Position numbers and translations under genes: made by a program | The notes under the pieces: model-generated | What the model saw: only the letters and a program-made list of their open reading frames with translations | Told to the model about the DNA's origin: nothing | Databases searched by the model: none | Origin: Bacillota bacterium | Lineage (GTDB): Bacteria > Bacillota > GCA-003054495 > Carboxydocellales > JAJZSN01 | Direction of reading: 5' to 3' | DNA length: 32,365 nt | NCBI GenBank assembly: GCA_021849745.1 | Contig: JAJZSN010000007.1 | Location: 18,823-51,187 of the forward strand | Shown here: in pieces, positions 14,333 to 23,569 of the stretch | How positions within the stretch are numbered: the first letter of the stretch is position 1 | How the letters are laid out: every line of letters begins with the position of its first letter

Positions 14333-15358
14333 CTATGGCATCCCGCTCAAAACAAGATTTAATTTAATCTCTTTACCGTTGCGATTAACCAACACCGGAA
14401 CTTTTTCCCTCACTTTACAGCCATCCAATATATCGCTCAAGTCACCGGCCCCTTTTACTTCCTTACCGCACAAACCGGTAATTACATCCCCCTGTCGAAT
14501 CCCCCCGTCAAAAGCCGGGCCGCTCCTATCGGTTTCCAACACCAGGGCGCCCCTGGAAAGTTTAAATTCCTTTGCCAACTGACCATCTACAGTACCCGCT
14601 TTCACCCCTAACCAGGCCCTTTCTACAGTGCCCCGGCTCATCAGAGATTCCATGATAGGTTGAGCTTTACTAATGGGAATAGCAAATCCCATGCCCTCTA
14701 CTCCCGGAGCAGATAATTTGGCACTGTTTATCCCCACCACCTGGCCATGAGCATTTACTAAAGCCCCACCGCTATTACCAGGGTTGATGGCTGCATCGGT
14801 CTGAATCAATTGGAATACCCTGTCACCCACAGATATTTGACGGTTCAGCGCACTTATAACACCCACAGTAACCGACCGGGCAAACTCATGACCCAATGGA
14901 TTTCCAATAGCCACTGCCATTTCACCCACCTGAAGCTGGTCAGAACTACCTAAATCGGCAACCCTAAGCCCTTCGGAGTTAATCTTCAACACCGCTAGGT
15001 CTGTCGCCTGATCCCCACCTCTTAGACGGCCCTCAACCTGCCGCCCGTCAGCCAAGCTTACTACCAAGGCTTCAGCCCCTTCCACCACATGGTAGTTGGT
15101 CACAATATATCCTCTTTCATCAAAGATAACCCCAGAACCGCTACCTCTTTCCACCACCTGTACCCCGTCAAAGGGATCTTTCACCCTGGCCAGGTTGCTT
15201 ATACCCACAACTGCCGGAGAAACCTCCCTAGCCACCGTTATGGCCGGGGTGCCCCCCACACGGCCGGGCAAAGGTTTAGCTTGAGGAGTCGGCCCTACTT
15301 TAGCACAACCCCCAAGGAATAATGACAAGATAACAACAGTCAAAACCCTCCGGTTCAT
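14333..15358 (-). CDS. HtrA/DegP-family serine protease, lipoprotein
   Basis: The 341-residue envelope protease degrades or monitors misfolded exported proteins. A lipoprotein signal peptide ends in the lipobox LGGC with Cys18, so it is predicted to be lipid-anchored to the outer face. Most Firmicute HtrA proteins instead have a transmembrane helix. The trypsin-like domain has His90 (TNYHVV), Asp120 (ATDLAV) and Ser196 (GNSGGAL). A single C-terminal PDZ domain covers about residues 245-340 (ERAWLGVK, GIRQGDVITGLCGKEVKGAG). A GTG lies one codon upstream, but spacing from GAAGG favours this ATG. Confidence 0.92.
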   Translation of the reverse strand: MNRRVLTVVILSLFLGGCAKVGPTPQAKPLPGRVGGTPAITVAREVSPAVVGISNLARVKDPFDGVQVVERGSGSGVIFDERGYIVTNYHVVEGAEALVVSLADGRQVEGRLRGGDQATDLAVLKINSEGLRVADLGSSDQLQVGEMAVAIGNPLGHEFARSVTVGVISALNRQISVGDRVFQLIQTDAAINPGNSGGALVNAHGQVVGINSAKLSAPGVEGMGFAIPISKAQPIMESLMSRGTVERAWLGVKAGTVDGQLAKEFKLSRGALVLETDRSGPAFDGGIRQGDVITGLCGKEVKGAGDLSDILDGCKVREKVPVLVNRNGKEIKLNLVLSGMP

Positions 15359-15373
15359 CACAACACCTTCCCC

Positions 15374-15401
15374 AAAAAATACTTCTTGTTAAAAAAGTAT
15401 T
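15374..15401 (-). terminator. Weak terminator or attenuator before HtrA
   Basis: On the minus strand AATACTT and AAGTATT (15395-15401 and 15378-15384) form a seven-pair AT-rich stem followed by a run of T. It ends 16 bases before the HtrA start, so it may attenuate HtrA transcription or end an upstream transcript. No upstream gene on that strand was found nearby. Confidence 0.35.
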
Positions 15402-15613
15402 CTCCGGAAGGTTTGCTTTTATCCCATTAATATCCCCGTTGTGAAAGCTCCTAAAAAACCCATCCCCAATATTAAATTCCCTCCCCGCCAAAGTTTACCT
15501 CCGGGGAGGGAGGTAAAAAAAGCGAGAAGGGAAAATTTCATCATCTTAGGGATATTTCATCTTTAGATTGGTAAAACTTACAATATAATCATACTAATTG
15601 AAAGGAAATTGCT
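15402..15613. other. Gap upstream of HtrA and the 15614 gene
   Basis: No gene is supported. A GC-rich dyad CCCTCCCC (15479-15486) and GGGGAGGG (15503-15510) with a 16-base loop is present without a T run. Divergent promoters should lie here but none is clear. Confidence 0.4.
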
Positions 15614-15958
15614 ATGCACCAGCAAGAACCTTGGGATCTGTTATCAGACCAGAACATCTGGAACTCATTGGGAAATCCTGATTATTCAATATCAGAGGAA
15701 TTTAGCCGGTACATGTTTATTGAACTCTTTAGCAGATTAAAAAACCTTGAAGCGGAAAATCATACTTTAAAAGTTATGCTGTTCGAAAATGAAATCATTC
15801 ACCAAAGTACTTATTTTAAGATATTACCGCTGGTAAAAGAATTTTTAACTGAAAATGATAAAGAAAAGACAAAGAATGTGGACTTCTACCGCCAATCAGG
15901 TATCTCTTTTGTAGATTGGGTCAACCTGTTTACCAAAGGCCGATTTAAAAAAGACTAG
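15614..15958 (+). CDS. Hypothetical small protein
   Basis: This 114-residue soluble, acidic protein is not recognised. It begins MHQQEPWDLLSDQNIWNSLG. A central region, FIELFSRLKNLEAENHTLKV, is strongly predicted as a coiled coil of about two dozen residues, and the C terminus is basic (FTKGRFKKD). The ATG has AAAGGA at good spacing and a perfect terminator follows the stop, so it is probably a real gene. It is convergent with acetyl-CoA synthetase. No function is proposed. Confidence 0.72.
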   Translation: MHQQEPWDLLSDQNIWNSLGNPDYSISEEFSRYMFIELFSRLKNLEAENHTLKVMLFENEIIHQSTYFKILPLVKEFLTENDKEKTKNVDFYRQSGISFVDWVNLFTKGRFKKD

Positions 15959-15994
15959 ATAAGAGGAGATGGCCCTTGAACCATCTCCTCTTAT
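15959..15994. terminator. Bidirectional terminator between the 15614 gene and acsA
   Basis: ATAAGAGGAGATGG (15959-15972) pairs perfectly over 14 bases with CCATCTCCTCTTAT (15981-15994), with an eight-base loop. The T runs are short on both sides, but its position between convergent stops supports the role. Confidence 0.8.
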
Positions 15995-15999
15995 AATTA

Positions 16000-17922
16000 T
16001 TAGTGTTCGGTATCAGCGTACTTATCTTTCAGATTGGCCATTACATTGGGATCAGCCAAGGTTGTGGTGTCGCCAACAGCTCTCCCTTCAGCGATGTCTC
16101 TTAACAAACGACGCATAATCTTACCACTACGGGTCTTAGGTAGGTCAGCGGTAATTATAATGTCATCAGGACGAGCCAAGGCACCAATCTTAGTGGCAAC
16201 ATGTTTTTTCATCTTATCAATCAATTCAGGGCTATTGTTAACACCTTCTTTGAGAATAACAAAGGCGCAAACAGCTTCACCCTTAACTTCATGTTTCCTA
16301 CCAATTACTGCAGCCTCAGCAACTTCTTTAACTTCAATCAAGGCGCTTTCGATTTCGGCAGTTCCCAGACGGTGGCCGGAAACGTTAAGAACATCGTCAA
16401 CCCGACCGGTTACCCAGATGTAACCCATTTCATCTCTCTTAGCGCCGTCACCGGCGAAGTAGTACTTACCAAAACGCTTCCAATACTGGTCAACATATCT
16501 GTCGTCATCGCCGTAAACTGTTCGTAACATGGAAGGCCAGGGGGACTTAATAACCAGGTAACCAACTTCAACAGAGTTACCGTTTTCATCAATGATATCA
16601 ACTTCGATACCGGGGAAAGGATTGGTGGCGGTACCAGGCTTCAAAGGAGTTATACCGGGCAGAGGAGTAATCATGAAAGCGCCGGTTTCGGTTTGCCACC
16701 ATGTATCCATGATAGGAGCCTTGTTGCTACCAATATTCTCACGATACCACATCCAAGCTTCGGGGTTGATGGGCTCGCCAACGGAACCGAGGAGGCGGAT
16801 TTTGGAGAGGTCATGTTTCTTGGGATATTCCGCTCCCCACTTCATGAAGGTACGGATTGCAGTAGGAGCGGTGTAGAATACAGTAACTCCGTATCTTTCA
16901 GCCATGTCCCACATTCTATTCTTTTCAGGATAGTCAACTGTACCATCATACATGAAGGTGGTAGCGCCAAGGGCCAGAGGTGCGTAAATTACATAACTAT
17001 GTCCGGTAATCCAACCGATATCGGCGGTACACCAGTAAATATCATCTTCTTTTATATCGAATACATACTTCATGGTAGCCTGAGTTTGTACTAGATAACC
17101 ACCGGTGGTGTGTACAACACCTTTAGGCTTACCGGTTGTACCGGAGGTGTAAAGGATAAAAAGCATATCCTCTGCATCCATTTTCTCCGGCTCACAGTAG
17201 TCGGCCGCCTTGGCCATCACGTCATGATACCATACATCACGGCCCTCAACGAAACTAACTTCGTTTCCGGCATTTTTAACTACTACAACTTTCTCAATAC
17301 TAGGGGTATCTTCTAGAGCTTTATCAACATTAGCTTTTAAGGGGAAAGGCTTCCCGCGTCGGAAGTTACCGTCGGCAGTAATCAAAACATTAGCTTGGGC
17401 ATCATTAATCCTGTCACGGAGAGCTTCAGAGCTGAAACCACCGAATACGATGGAGTGAGCAGCGCCGACACGTGTACAAGCCAGCATGGCGATAGCAGCT
17501 TCGGGAATCATGGGCATATACAGGGTTACGCGGTCTCCTTTTTTAACACCAATTTCTTTTAAGGCATTGGCAAACTTATTAACCTCAATATATAACTGAC
17601 CATAGGTTAAGGAAACTTTTCGGCCAATCTCGCTTTCATAAAGAATGGCAACCTTATCCTTCTTGTGGGAGTTAGCATGACGGTCTACACAGTTATAAGA
17701 AACATTTAGTTTACCGTTGGTAAACCATTTAAAGAAAGGAGGATTGCTATCATCCAGAACGTTGTCATAAGGTTCGAACCAAGTAACCAGTTCTTTAGCT
17801 AAACCATCCCAGAATCCAAGACGATCAGCGTTTGCCTTTTCATAGATTTCGGGTTTAGCATTAGCATTAGAAGCCAGCTCAGCGGGAGGATTAAAGATTA
17901 AATCTTCCAAAGCAGTTGACAT
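16000..17922 (-). CDS. acsA: Acetyl-CoA synthetase (acetate-CoA ligase)
   Basis: AcsA activates acetate with ATP and CoA through acetyl-AMP, giving acetyl-CoA, AMP and pyrophosphate. The 640-residue length is normal. The P-loop-like A3 motif is [15 protein letters not shown] (about residue 260). Other marks are [38 protein letters not shown] and the C-terminal [14 protein letters not shown] with Lys601, the residue acetylated in homologues. The start has AAAGGGGG nine bases upstream. It is a single gene with a shared terminator and a 497-base upstream gap, which suggests its own regulation. In this kind of organism it would allow growth on acetate or its assimilation. Confidence 0.96.
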   Translation of the reverse strand: MSTALEDLIFNPPAELASNANAKPEIYEKANADRLGFWDGLAKELVTWFEPYDNVLDDSNPPFFKWFTNGKLNVSYNCVDRHANSHKKDKVAILYESEIGRKVSLTYGQLYIEVNKFANALKEIGVKKGDRVTLYMPMIPEAAIAMLACTRVGAAHSIVFGGFSSEALRDRINDAQANVLITADGNFRRGKPFPLKANVDKALEDTPSIEKVVVVKNAGNEVSFVEGRDVWYHDVMAKAADYCEPEKMDAEDMLFILYTSGTTGKPKGVVHTTGGYLVQTQATMKYVFDIKEDDIYWCTADIGWITGHSYVIYAPLALGATTFMYDGTVDYPEKNRMWDMAERYGVTVFYTAPTAIRTFMKWGAEYPKKHDLSKIRLLGSVGEPINPEAWMWYRENIGSNKAPIMDTWWQTETGAFMITPLPGITPLKPGTATNPFPGIEVDIIDENGNSVEVGYLVIKSPWPSMLRTVYGDDDRYVDQYWKRFGKYYFAGDGAKRDEMGYIWVTGRVDDVLNVSGHRLGTAEIESALIEVKEVAEAAVIGRKHEVKGEAVCAFVILKEGVNNSPELIDKMKKHVATKIGALARPDDIIITADLPKTRSGKIMRRLLRDIAEGRAVGDTTTLADPNVMANLKDKYADTEH

Positions 17923-18419
17923 TGATACAAACCCCCTTTGGTTAATAAGAATAGTTTTCTGTGTAACCCTCTCTCTAAATCAATCCCACCCCGAATATGT
18001 GTGTTCCATCAATGCCTACCCATGTAAGATTGATAGTTCAATATTGACGTCATGAAAAATATGTCCCGTATTTGGTGGGCTCACTATAATATTAGCATAG
18101 CCTGCGGAATTAGCCTGTTGTTTTTCCGTCAATAGTTAAAAATCATAACTAAACGGCATGTTTTTTTCCTGAACGGTTAATATAAGGTCGAACCAATTGC
18201 TGCCGAAAAGAGAAAAGCCTATTACATAGCAAAGTATGTCATAGACTTTTAATTTTCCACAATTTATTTACTAGACCTAATACCGCTTTTGAAAAAAGTT
18301 AGAGGTTATAATTACCGGTTGTGGACAGGCCAATCCCCTGCAGTCTAATTCTTTTATCATATTTCTCTCTCCCATTTACATTAATCTTGACTTCAAAATC
18401 CCCATCAACTTCTGACACT
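17923..18419. other. 497-base gap between LysR and acsA
   Basis: No gene or strong ribosome binding site is seen on either strand. Two overlapping palindromes, TCAATATTGA (18038-18047) and TGACGTCA (18045-18052), lie about 120 bases before the acsA start and could be regulator sites. A stem-loop at 18213-18250 is listed separately. No consensus acsA promoter was found. Confidence 0.5.
18213..18250. terminator. Terminator-like hairpin downstream of the LysR gene
   Basis: Arms AAAAG-c-CTAT-t-ACATA and TATGT-c-ATAG-a-CTTTT form 14 pairs with two mismatches around the loop GCAAAG. T-rich sequence follows on both strands. It lies 170 bases past the LysR stop, rather far for its terminator. Confidence 0.45.
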
Positions 18420-19319
18420 TCACCCCATTCCTTCGAAATAATGAAGGAACCCAAGGAAAACTTCAGTGGCTGATCCCCTGTATTTAAGTTTATTGGTTAT
18501 CAAGTAAAGGCTGCGGATAAACTCCAAATCCTCAATCAGAATTTCTTTGAGGAGTCCTAACTTAAGGGCATCTTCTGCCGCCCAGCGGGAGACCAAACTT
18601 ATTCCCAGACCGGCCTCTACGGCTGTGATGATGGCCCTGGTACTGCCCAATTCCATGGCTAACTGAAGGGAGTCAGAATTAATTCCAATCTTACGGAGCC
18701 TGTTCTCTATCACCATGCGGGTACCTGAACCCTGTTCCCGCATGATAAAGCTATATTGGGTCATTTCTTCTGCCTTTATCGATTCCCGGCAGGCCAAGGG
18801 ATGCTGAGGAGAGGCGATGAGGATTAACCGATCCTCAGTCAAAGGGCTGCTGACCAAAGACTGGTTTTTCACCGGCGCTCCCACTATGCCCAGGTGTATC
18901 TCCCTATTTAAGAGCATTTCCACCACTTTTCCTGTTGAGGCTATTTGTAGGACCACATCAATCTTGGGGTGTAGACTTTTGAACTTACCGATGACGTGGG
19001 GCATCAGGTATTCACCGGGGATGGTACTGGCTCCGATATTGAGGTGGCCCCTTTTGAGGCCCTTCATTTCGGCAATGGAATCCCGGATTTTCTCATAATT
19101 AGCTTGAATTTTCTTGGCTTCTGGCAGAATCAGGCGCCCGGCATCGGTAAGTTCCACCGCCTTATCCAGGCGTTCAAATAGTTGGATACCCAACTGTTCC
19201 TCCAAGGATTTAATCTGGAAACTGATGGCAGGTTGGGTCATATACAGCTGTTTGGCGGCTCGGGTAAAATTTTTTTCCTCAGCCACCAGGATGAAGGATT
19301 CCAGTTGTTTTATATTCAT
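18420..19319 (-). CDS. LysR-family regulator linked to selenium metabolism
   Basis: The 299-residue regulator has the LysR winged helix-turn-helix (residues 1-60, MNIKQLESFILVAEEKNFTR, then AAKQLYMTQPAISFQIKSLE). A periplasmic-binding-like effector domain from about 90 onward includes GHLNIGASTIPGEYLMP. The frame extends to 19358, but the ATG at 19319 has AAAGGA eight bases upstream and gives the normal start. It begins 13 bases after the selB stop, so the two are cotranscribed. A LysR group adjacent to selenocysteine genes is annotated as selenium metabolism-associated, and this fits. The co-inducer is unknown; CysB- or CbbR-like sensing is an alternative. Confidence 0.85.
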   Translation of the reverse strand: MNIKQLESFILVAEEKNFTRAAKQLYMTQPAISFQIKSLEEQLGIQLFERLDKAVELTDAGRLILPEAKKIQANYEKIRDSIAEMKGLKRGHLNIGASTIPGEYLMPHVIGKFKSLHPKIDVVLQIASTGKVVEMLLNREIHLGIVGAPVKNQSLVSSPLTEDRLILIASPQHPLACRESIKAEEMTQYSFIMREQGSGTRMVIENRLRKIGINSDSLQLAMELGSTRAIITAVEAGLGISLVSRWAAEDALKLGLLKEILIEDLEFIRSLYLITNKLKYRGSATEVFLGFLHYFEGMG

Positions 19320-19332
19320 AGCCGTTCCTTTC

Positions 19333-21240
19333 TTAAGCAAGTACCCGCTTATCCCCAACCCGTCTGGTCAAGCGCTGGTGGTCGAAGTATTCCAGCAAGG
19401 GCAGAATATATTTCCGGGAAGATTGCAGGATATCCCGGGCTTGGCCCAGTTGAAGTTCCTTGTGTTCCTTTAGGTATGCTACCAGTCGGCCTCTGGCCTC
19501 GTCCAGAGCGGTCCTGTTGAAATACATATCATCAGCAATCTTCACCAGGTCGCCCTTATTGACCAAGTAGAAGACAATCTCCTCCTGCCATTGGGGGGGA
19601 ATCTTCAGGGCTTCCACCACTTCCCGCCAGCCCGGTGGCTGAAAAGGTTGCTCCCTATAGAGTCCCATGGCCTTGTTAATCAATTGTTCCACCTGAGCAT
19701 CCGCCTTAGGTTGAAACCCTTTAACCGCCAGAACCTGTTCGTCAACATCCAAGATTCCTTGTTGTGACCAGTATTGTAACAGGGTATTGAAGAGTTTGTT
19801 GGAAAATGCTTTAAAGAACCTTGAACGCAATTCTTCCTTGGTCAAACCGAAACGTAAAGGGTATGTTCGGTGAAATTCCTGCAAACTGTTAACCACAGTT
19901 GCCACCCATTTATCGTAGACCTCCGAGGCTGCCACATAGGTTTTACCTTCAGCCTCGATAGTGTGTACCAGAGCCTGGTCTTTTAACACTGATAAGGCCT
20001 CCCGTGCTTCATCGGCTTCGATGCCTATTTGTCCGACTGCTTCTTCCAGGCTGAGCAGTTTTTCCTGTTGGTTAATTAACCCCTGTAACAGCAGCTCATC
20101 AACGGTGCCTTGCTGTTTGGTGGCTAAACTATCCATAACTTCCTTAATAAAGCGTTTATGCCGCTCAGGACTGGGATCTATTACCTCCCCGCCCCCAATG
20201 GTATGCATGGGTGAGTAGGTTCTAATCACAAAGCGGTCGCCCTTGGCGGCCACCACCGGTTCTTCCATAACCATTTGGACGAAGGTTTCCTTACCTGGTT
20301 CAAGTTCGTCCCTGTCCAGCAGGGTGATGCGGCCCAGAACCTCACTGGTCCCTATATGAAAACGGACCCGTTGGCGGTTAACCAGGTTCTTATCTTGGCC
20401 GGGCAACAAATGTAATAAAACATCCAACCGGTATGAAGGGCGTAATGTTCCTGGCGCCGCAAGAATACTGCCCCGGTTGAGATCCTGAACCTCGACTCCT
20501 GATAAATTTACTGCAACCCGCTGTCCGGCCTCGGCCATTTCAACCTTATCCCCGTGAACCTGCAGGGTTCGAACTCTGGCTTCCAGGTTTTCAGGCAATA
20601 TTTCAATAGTATCGCCTACCTTAACTCTTCCGGAAGTTAAAGTTCCAGTTACCACAGTACCAAATCCGGTAATGGAAAAAACCCTATCTGCCGGCATCCT
20701 AAACCGGCCGGTGGCTGGGCGTTCTCTGACCTGCTCCACCGCCTCTTCCAGCAGGGCCATCAACTGGGGCATCCCTTCACCTGTAGCTGCCGAGACTCCC
20801 ACCATGGGGGCATCGGCCAGAATTGTGCCCGTCATTTGTTCCCGAACTTCTTCCATCACCAATTGGAGCCAGTCGGAGTCCACCAGGTCCGTCTTGGAAA
20901 TGACAATAATACCCCTAGGTATCTGTAAGAGCTGAATAATGTCCAGGTGTTCCCTGGTCTGGGGCATAACCCCCTCATCTGCGGCAATCACCAACATAAC
21001 CAGGTCAATGCCCCCCACCCCAGCCAACATATGCTTGATAAACCGCTCATGGCCGGGTACATCAATAATCGCTACCCGCCGCCCACTGGGCAATACAAAA
21101 GGGGCAAAACCCAACTCAATGGATATTCCCCGCTCCTTTTCTTCTTTTAACCTGTCTGTATCTTTACCGGTCAAAGCTTTGACCAACCGGGTCTTCCCAT
21201 GATCCACATGACCCGCTGTACCGATGATTACATGCTTCAT
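19333..21240 (-). CDS. selB: Selenocysteine-specific elongation factor SelB
   Basis: SelB carries Sec-tRNA to the ribosome at UGA codons marked by a SECIS hairpin in the mRNA. The 635-residue protein has an EF-Tu-like GTPase with GHVDHGKT (10-17), DVPGHE (60-65) and SKTD (115-118). Beta-barrel domains follow, then C-terminal winged-helix repeats that bind SECIS RNA (about 380-635). The start ATG follows GAGGTG. It lies between tatC, separated by a terminator, and the LysR gene. Its tRNA partner is at 487-584. selA and selD and any selenoprotein gene lie outside the window. Confidence 0.96.
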   Translation of the reverse strand: MKHVIIGTAGHVDHGKTRLVKALTGKDTDRLKEEKERGISIELGFAPFVLPSGRRVAIIDVPGHERFIKHMLAGVGGIDLVMLVIAADEGVMPQTREHLDIIQLLQIPRGIIVISKTDLVDSDWLQLVMEEVREQMTGTILADAPMVGVSAATGEGMPQLMALLEEAVEQVRERPATGRFRMPADRVFSITGFGTVVTGTLTSGRVKVGDTIEILPENLEARVRTLQVHGDKVEMAEAGQRVAVNLSGVEVQDLNRGSILAAPGTLRPSYRLDVLLHLLPGQDKNLVNRQRVRFHIGTSEVLGRITLLDRDELEPGKETFVQMVMEEPVVAAKGDRFVIRTYSPMHTIGGGEVIDPSPERHKRFIKEVMDSLATKQQGTVDELLLQGLINQQEKLLSLEEAVGQIGIEADEAREALSVLKDQALVHTIEAEGKTYVAASEVYDKWVATVVNSLQEFHRTYPLRFGLTKEELRSRFFKAFSNKLFNTLLQYWSQQGILDVDEQVLAVKGFQPKADAQVEQLINKAMGLYREQPFQPPGWREVVEALKIPPQWQEEIVFYLVNKGDLVKIADDMYFNRTALDEARGRLVAYLKEHKELQLGQARDILQSSRKYILPLLEYFDHQRLTRRVGDKRVLA

Positions 21241-21291
21241 CTCTACACCTCTAACTGGAATAATAATTATATTTTATCATACCCATAAAGA

Positions 21292-21321
21292 AATAAGCAA
21301 ACCTGGTTAGGTTTGCTTATT
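21292..21321 (-). terminator. Terminator overlapping the end of tatC
   Basis: AATAAGCAAACC (21292-21303) pairs perfectly over 12 bases with GGTTTGCTTATT (21310-21321). The loop TGGTTA contains the tatC stop codon, and T-rich sequence follows on the minus strand. It separates tatAC from selB. Confidence 0.85.
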
Positions 21322-22284
21322 ATCTTCCGGTTTCCCCGCTTCTTCTATATCATCCAAAATCTTGGCCAACCGTTTATCGCCATCATCAAATTCCTTATCC
21401 GTATCCCCAAGGTTGGATTCAGTCCCGCTGTCTAACCCTTTTCGCCGGTTATATTCCTCAAGTTCCTCCACCGAATGGGGCAGGAATTCTTCAATTTCCC
21501 TAACCTCCATTTCCCGTTCTTCTTCCTCTTGATCTTCTTCATCTGATTCATTTTCAGTTACCGCTTTGGGCCGCACCAGATAGGAAAGCCAGATACTGAT
21601 TTCATAGAGAATATACATAGGCGCCGCCATTAAAATCTGGGAAACAACATCCGGCCCGGGGGTAAGAAAAGCGGCAATTATGACAATTATCAACAAAGCA
21701 TACTTTCTCTTTTCGGCCAGGAATCGGGGCGACACTATGCCAAACCTAGCCAGGGTGAGAATGATTATGGGAAGTTCAAAAACAAAACCAAAACCCAAAT
21801 GAAAGCCCACGGCAAAACTCAAATATTCCTGCAGGGCGTAAGCAGGCATAACCGTCCCCGTATCTACGGCGAACTGCCAAAGGAATTTTATCGCTATTTG
21901 AAAAACGGTTAAATAACCAAAGATAACCCCCACCACAAAAAGCAGCACCGAAACAGGTACTATGACAATCAATGCTTTTCGTTCATTTTGCTTTAGAGCC
22001 GGAAGAAGAAAACTCCAAATCTGGTAGAGGATTACCGGCAAAGCCAAAACGACACCAATCCCCATGGCCATTTTAAAAAAAGTAAAAAAGGGTGATATCA
22101 AACCCAGGGCCAATAGTTTCATATCGGGATTGATATCCCGGAGGGGTTTGGTAAGCACCTCCATGGCCCAATCAGTCAAAAACCAACCTACTGCGGTAGC
22201 AGGAATCAGGGAAACCAGACTGATAAGGATAACCTTACGCAGTTCTGCTAAATGGTCCATGAGGGACATGTGTTTTTCCGTCAT
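21307..22284 (-). CDS. tatC: Sec-independent protein translocase TatC with long acidic tail
   Basis: TatC is the receptor for twin-arginine signal peptides. Residues 1-240 form the six-helix core, opening MSLMDHLAELRKVILISLVS and including the conserved FGFVFELPIIILTLARFGIV and FLTPGPDVVSQILMAAPMYI. About 80 further residues are extremely acidic (DEEDQEEEEREMEVREIEEF and GDTDKEFDDGDKRLAKIL) and face the cytoplasm by the usual topology. Typical TatC proteins end near 250 residues. The Shine-Dalgarno GGAGG begins at the tatA stop, so the two are coupled. The function of the tail is unknown. Confidence 0.95.
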   Translation of the reverse strand: MTEKHMSLMDHLAELRKVILISLVSLIPATAVGWFLTDWAMEVLTKPLRDINPDMKLLALGLISPFFTFFKMAMGIGVVLALPVILYQIWSFLLPALKQNERKALIVIVPVSVLLFVVGVIFGYLTVFQIAIKFLWQFAVDTGTVMPAYALQEYLSFAVGFHLGFGFVFELPIIILTLARFGIVSPRFLAEKRKYALLIIVIIAAFLTPGPDVVSQILMAAPMYILYEISIWLSYLVRPKAVTENESDEEDQEEEEREMEVREIEEFLPHSVEELEEYNRRKGLDSGTESNLGDTDKEFDDGDKRLAKILDDIEEAGKPEDNKQT

Positions 22285-22296
22285 ATCCCCAACCTC

Positions 22297-22470
22297 CTAC
22301 TGTCCATCGTCTTTGGGCTTTTCCTCCTTATCTTGGGCAGAGGAACGGAAGTTTTTGATCCCTTCCCCAAGAGCTTTACCCACTTGAGGCAGTTTACCCG
22401 CTCCAAAAACAATCAGAATAATAACTAAAATCAATATTCCTTCCCAAGGTCCGAAAAAAAATCCAAACAT
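22297..22470 (-). CDS. tatA: Sec-independent protein translocase TatA (copy 2)
   Basis: The 57-residue protein reads MFGFFFGPWEGILILVIILI, then VFGAGKLPQVGKALGEGIKN and a short charged tail. It has the single helix, FGxGKLP hinge and amphipathic helix of TatA. Its stop TAG is 12 bases before the tatC start and forms part of the tatC Shine-Dalgarno region. The gene lies 34 bases after mqnC on the same strand. A pair tatA-tatC without tatB is the usual minimal Firmicute Tat system, and the second TatA at 77-274 may serve the same or other substrates. Confidence 0.93.
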   Translation of the reverse strand: MFGFFFGPWEGILILVIILIVFGAGKLPQVGKALGEGIKNFRSSAQDKEEKPKDDGQ

Positions 22471-22504
22471 TATAATACCCCCTTCTGCAAAAAAATTATG
22501 CTCT

Positions 22505-23569
22505 TTAATAATACTTAATTATCTGATATAGGGTAGATCGCTGAGCTGGACGGTAGCCGGCATCTTTGATACAACCCACTATTTCATCCAATGGAACCCG
22601 GTTGGTAACCCCGGCGGCCCGCACTACATTTTCTTCCAGCATGGTGCTGCCGAAATCATTGGCCCCGAAACTCAAAGCCACCTGGGCCATCTTTGCGCCC
22701 TGGGTAACCCAGGAGGCTTGAATATTAGGCACATTATCCAACATAATCCTGGCTACAGCCAAGGTCTTGAGATATTCTACCCCGGAAGCAGTGTATCCTC
22801 CCAGGTCTGTATTGGCCGGTTGAAAACTCCAGGGGATAAAAGCGGTAAAGCCGCCTGTACGCTCCTGAACCTCTCTGACCCGGAGCATGTGAACCACCCT
22901 TTCTTCCAGGGTTTCAACACTCCCGAACATCATGGTGGCCGTGGATTTCATCCCCAGTTCATGGGCGGTGGTCATAACCTCCATCCACTGTTCCCAGGTG
23001 ATTTTCAAGGGGCTGATATAATGCCTCACCCTATTGTCCAGAATCTCCGCCCCGCCGCCGGGTAAAGAATCCAATCCGGCAGCCTGAAGTCTGATTAAAA
23101 CTTCTTTTAAGGATAATCCGGAGCTAATGGCCATATGCCAGATTTCCGGCGGAGAAAAAGAGTGGATATGAATATTATAACGTGATTTGATGGCCCGGAG
23201 CAAATCCACGTAATAATCTATTGAAAGCTTAGGGTGGAGCCCTCCTTGCATAAGAATCTGAGTCCCCCCGTGAGCAATGGTTTCTTCTATTTTGGAAAAA
23301 ATTTCTTCATGGGACAGTATATATGCATCAAAGTGGTCTTCATTACGGAAAAAAGCGCAGAAGCGGCACTTGGTTATACACACATTAGTATAGTTGATAT
23401 TACGGTCAATGACAAAGGTAACAGTTTTCTCCGGGTGCTTACGGTTTCTGATTAGATTAGCGGCCATCCCTAATGGGATGAGTTCATTGCTTTGTAGAAG
23501 GGCCACGCCCTCTTCAAGGCCCAAGCGTTCACCGTTAACTACTTTTTCTAATATGATCTCCGGTTTCAT
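22505..23569 (-). CDS. mqnC: Cyclic dehypoxanthine futalosine synthase MqnC
   Basis: MqnC is the radical-SAM enzyme that cyclises dehypoxanthine futalosine in the futalosine pathway to menaquinone. The 354-residue product has the iron-sulfur motif C64-x3-C68-x2-C71 in TNVCITKCRFCAF. Family segments include QILMQGGLHPKLSIDYY, SFSPPEI, GLDSLPGGGAEI and SFGANDFGSTMLEENV. The frame is open to 23635, but GGGGTGA lies about six bases before the ATG at 23569. That start overlaps the end of mqnA by 35 bases. Paralogy with MqnE is evident, but the order and the FFRNEDHFDAY segment favour MqnC. Confidence 0.93.
   Translation of the reverse strand: MKPEIILEKVVNGERLGLEEGVALLQSNELIPLGMAANLIRNRKHPEKTVTFVIDRNINYTNVCITKCRFCAFFRNEDHFDAYILSHEEIFSKIEETIAHGGTQILMQGGLHPKLSIDYYVDLLRAIKSRYNIHIHSFSPPEIWHMAISSGLSLKEVLIRLQAAGLDSLPGGGAEILDNRVRHYISPLKITWEQWMEVMTTAHELGMKSTATMMFGSVETLEERVVHMLRVREVQERTGGFTAFIPWSFQPANTDLGGYTASGVEYLKTLAVARIMLDNVPNIQASWVTQGAKMAQVALSFGANDFGSTMLEENVVRAAGVTNRVPLDEIVGCIKDAGYRPAQRSTLYQIIKYY

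Noticed and set aside
15421..15470. 14-codon minus-strand frame MGFLGAFTTGILMG upstream of HtrA
   Set aside because: Hydrophobic and tempting as a small membrane peptide, but the nearest GGGGAGG is too far from the ATG and no promoter was seen.
15300..15491. 63-codon minus-strand frame overlapping the HtrA start
   Set aside because: It overlaps the HtrA signal peptide in another frame, has no ribosome binding site, and its protein looks random.
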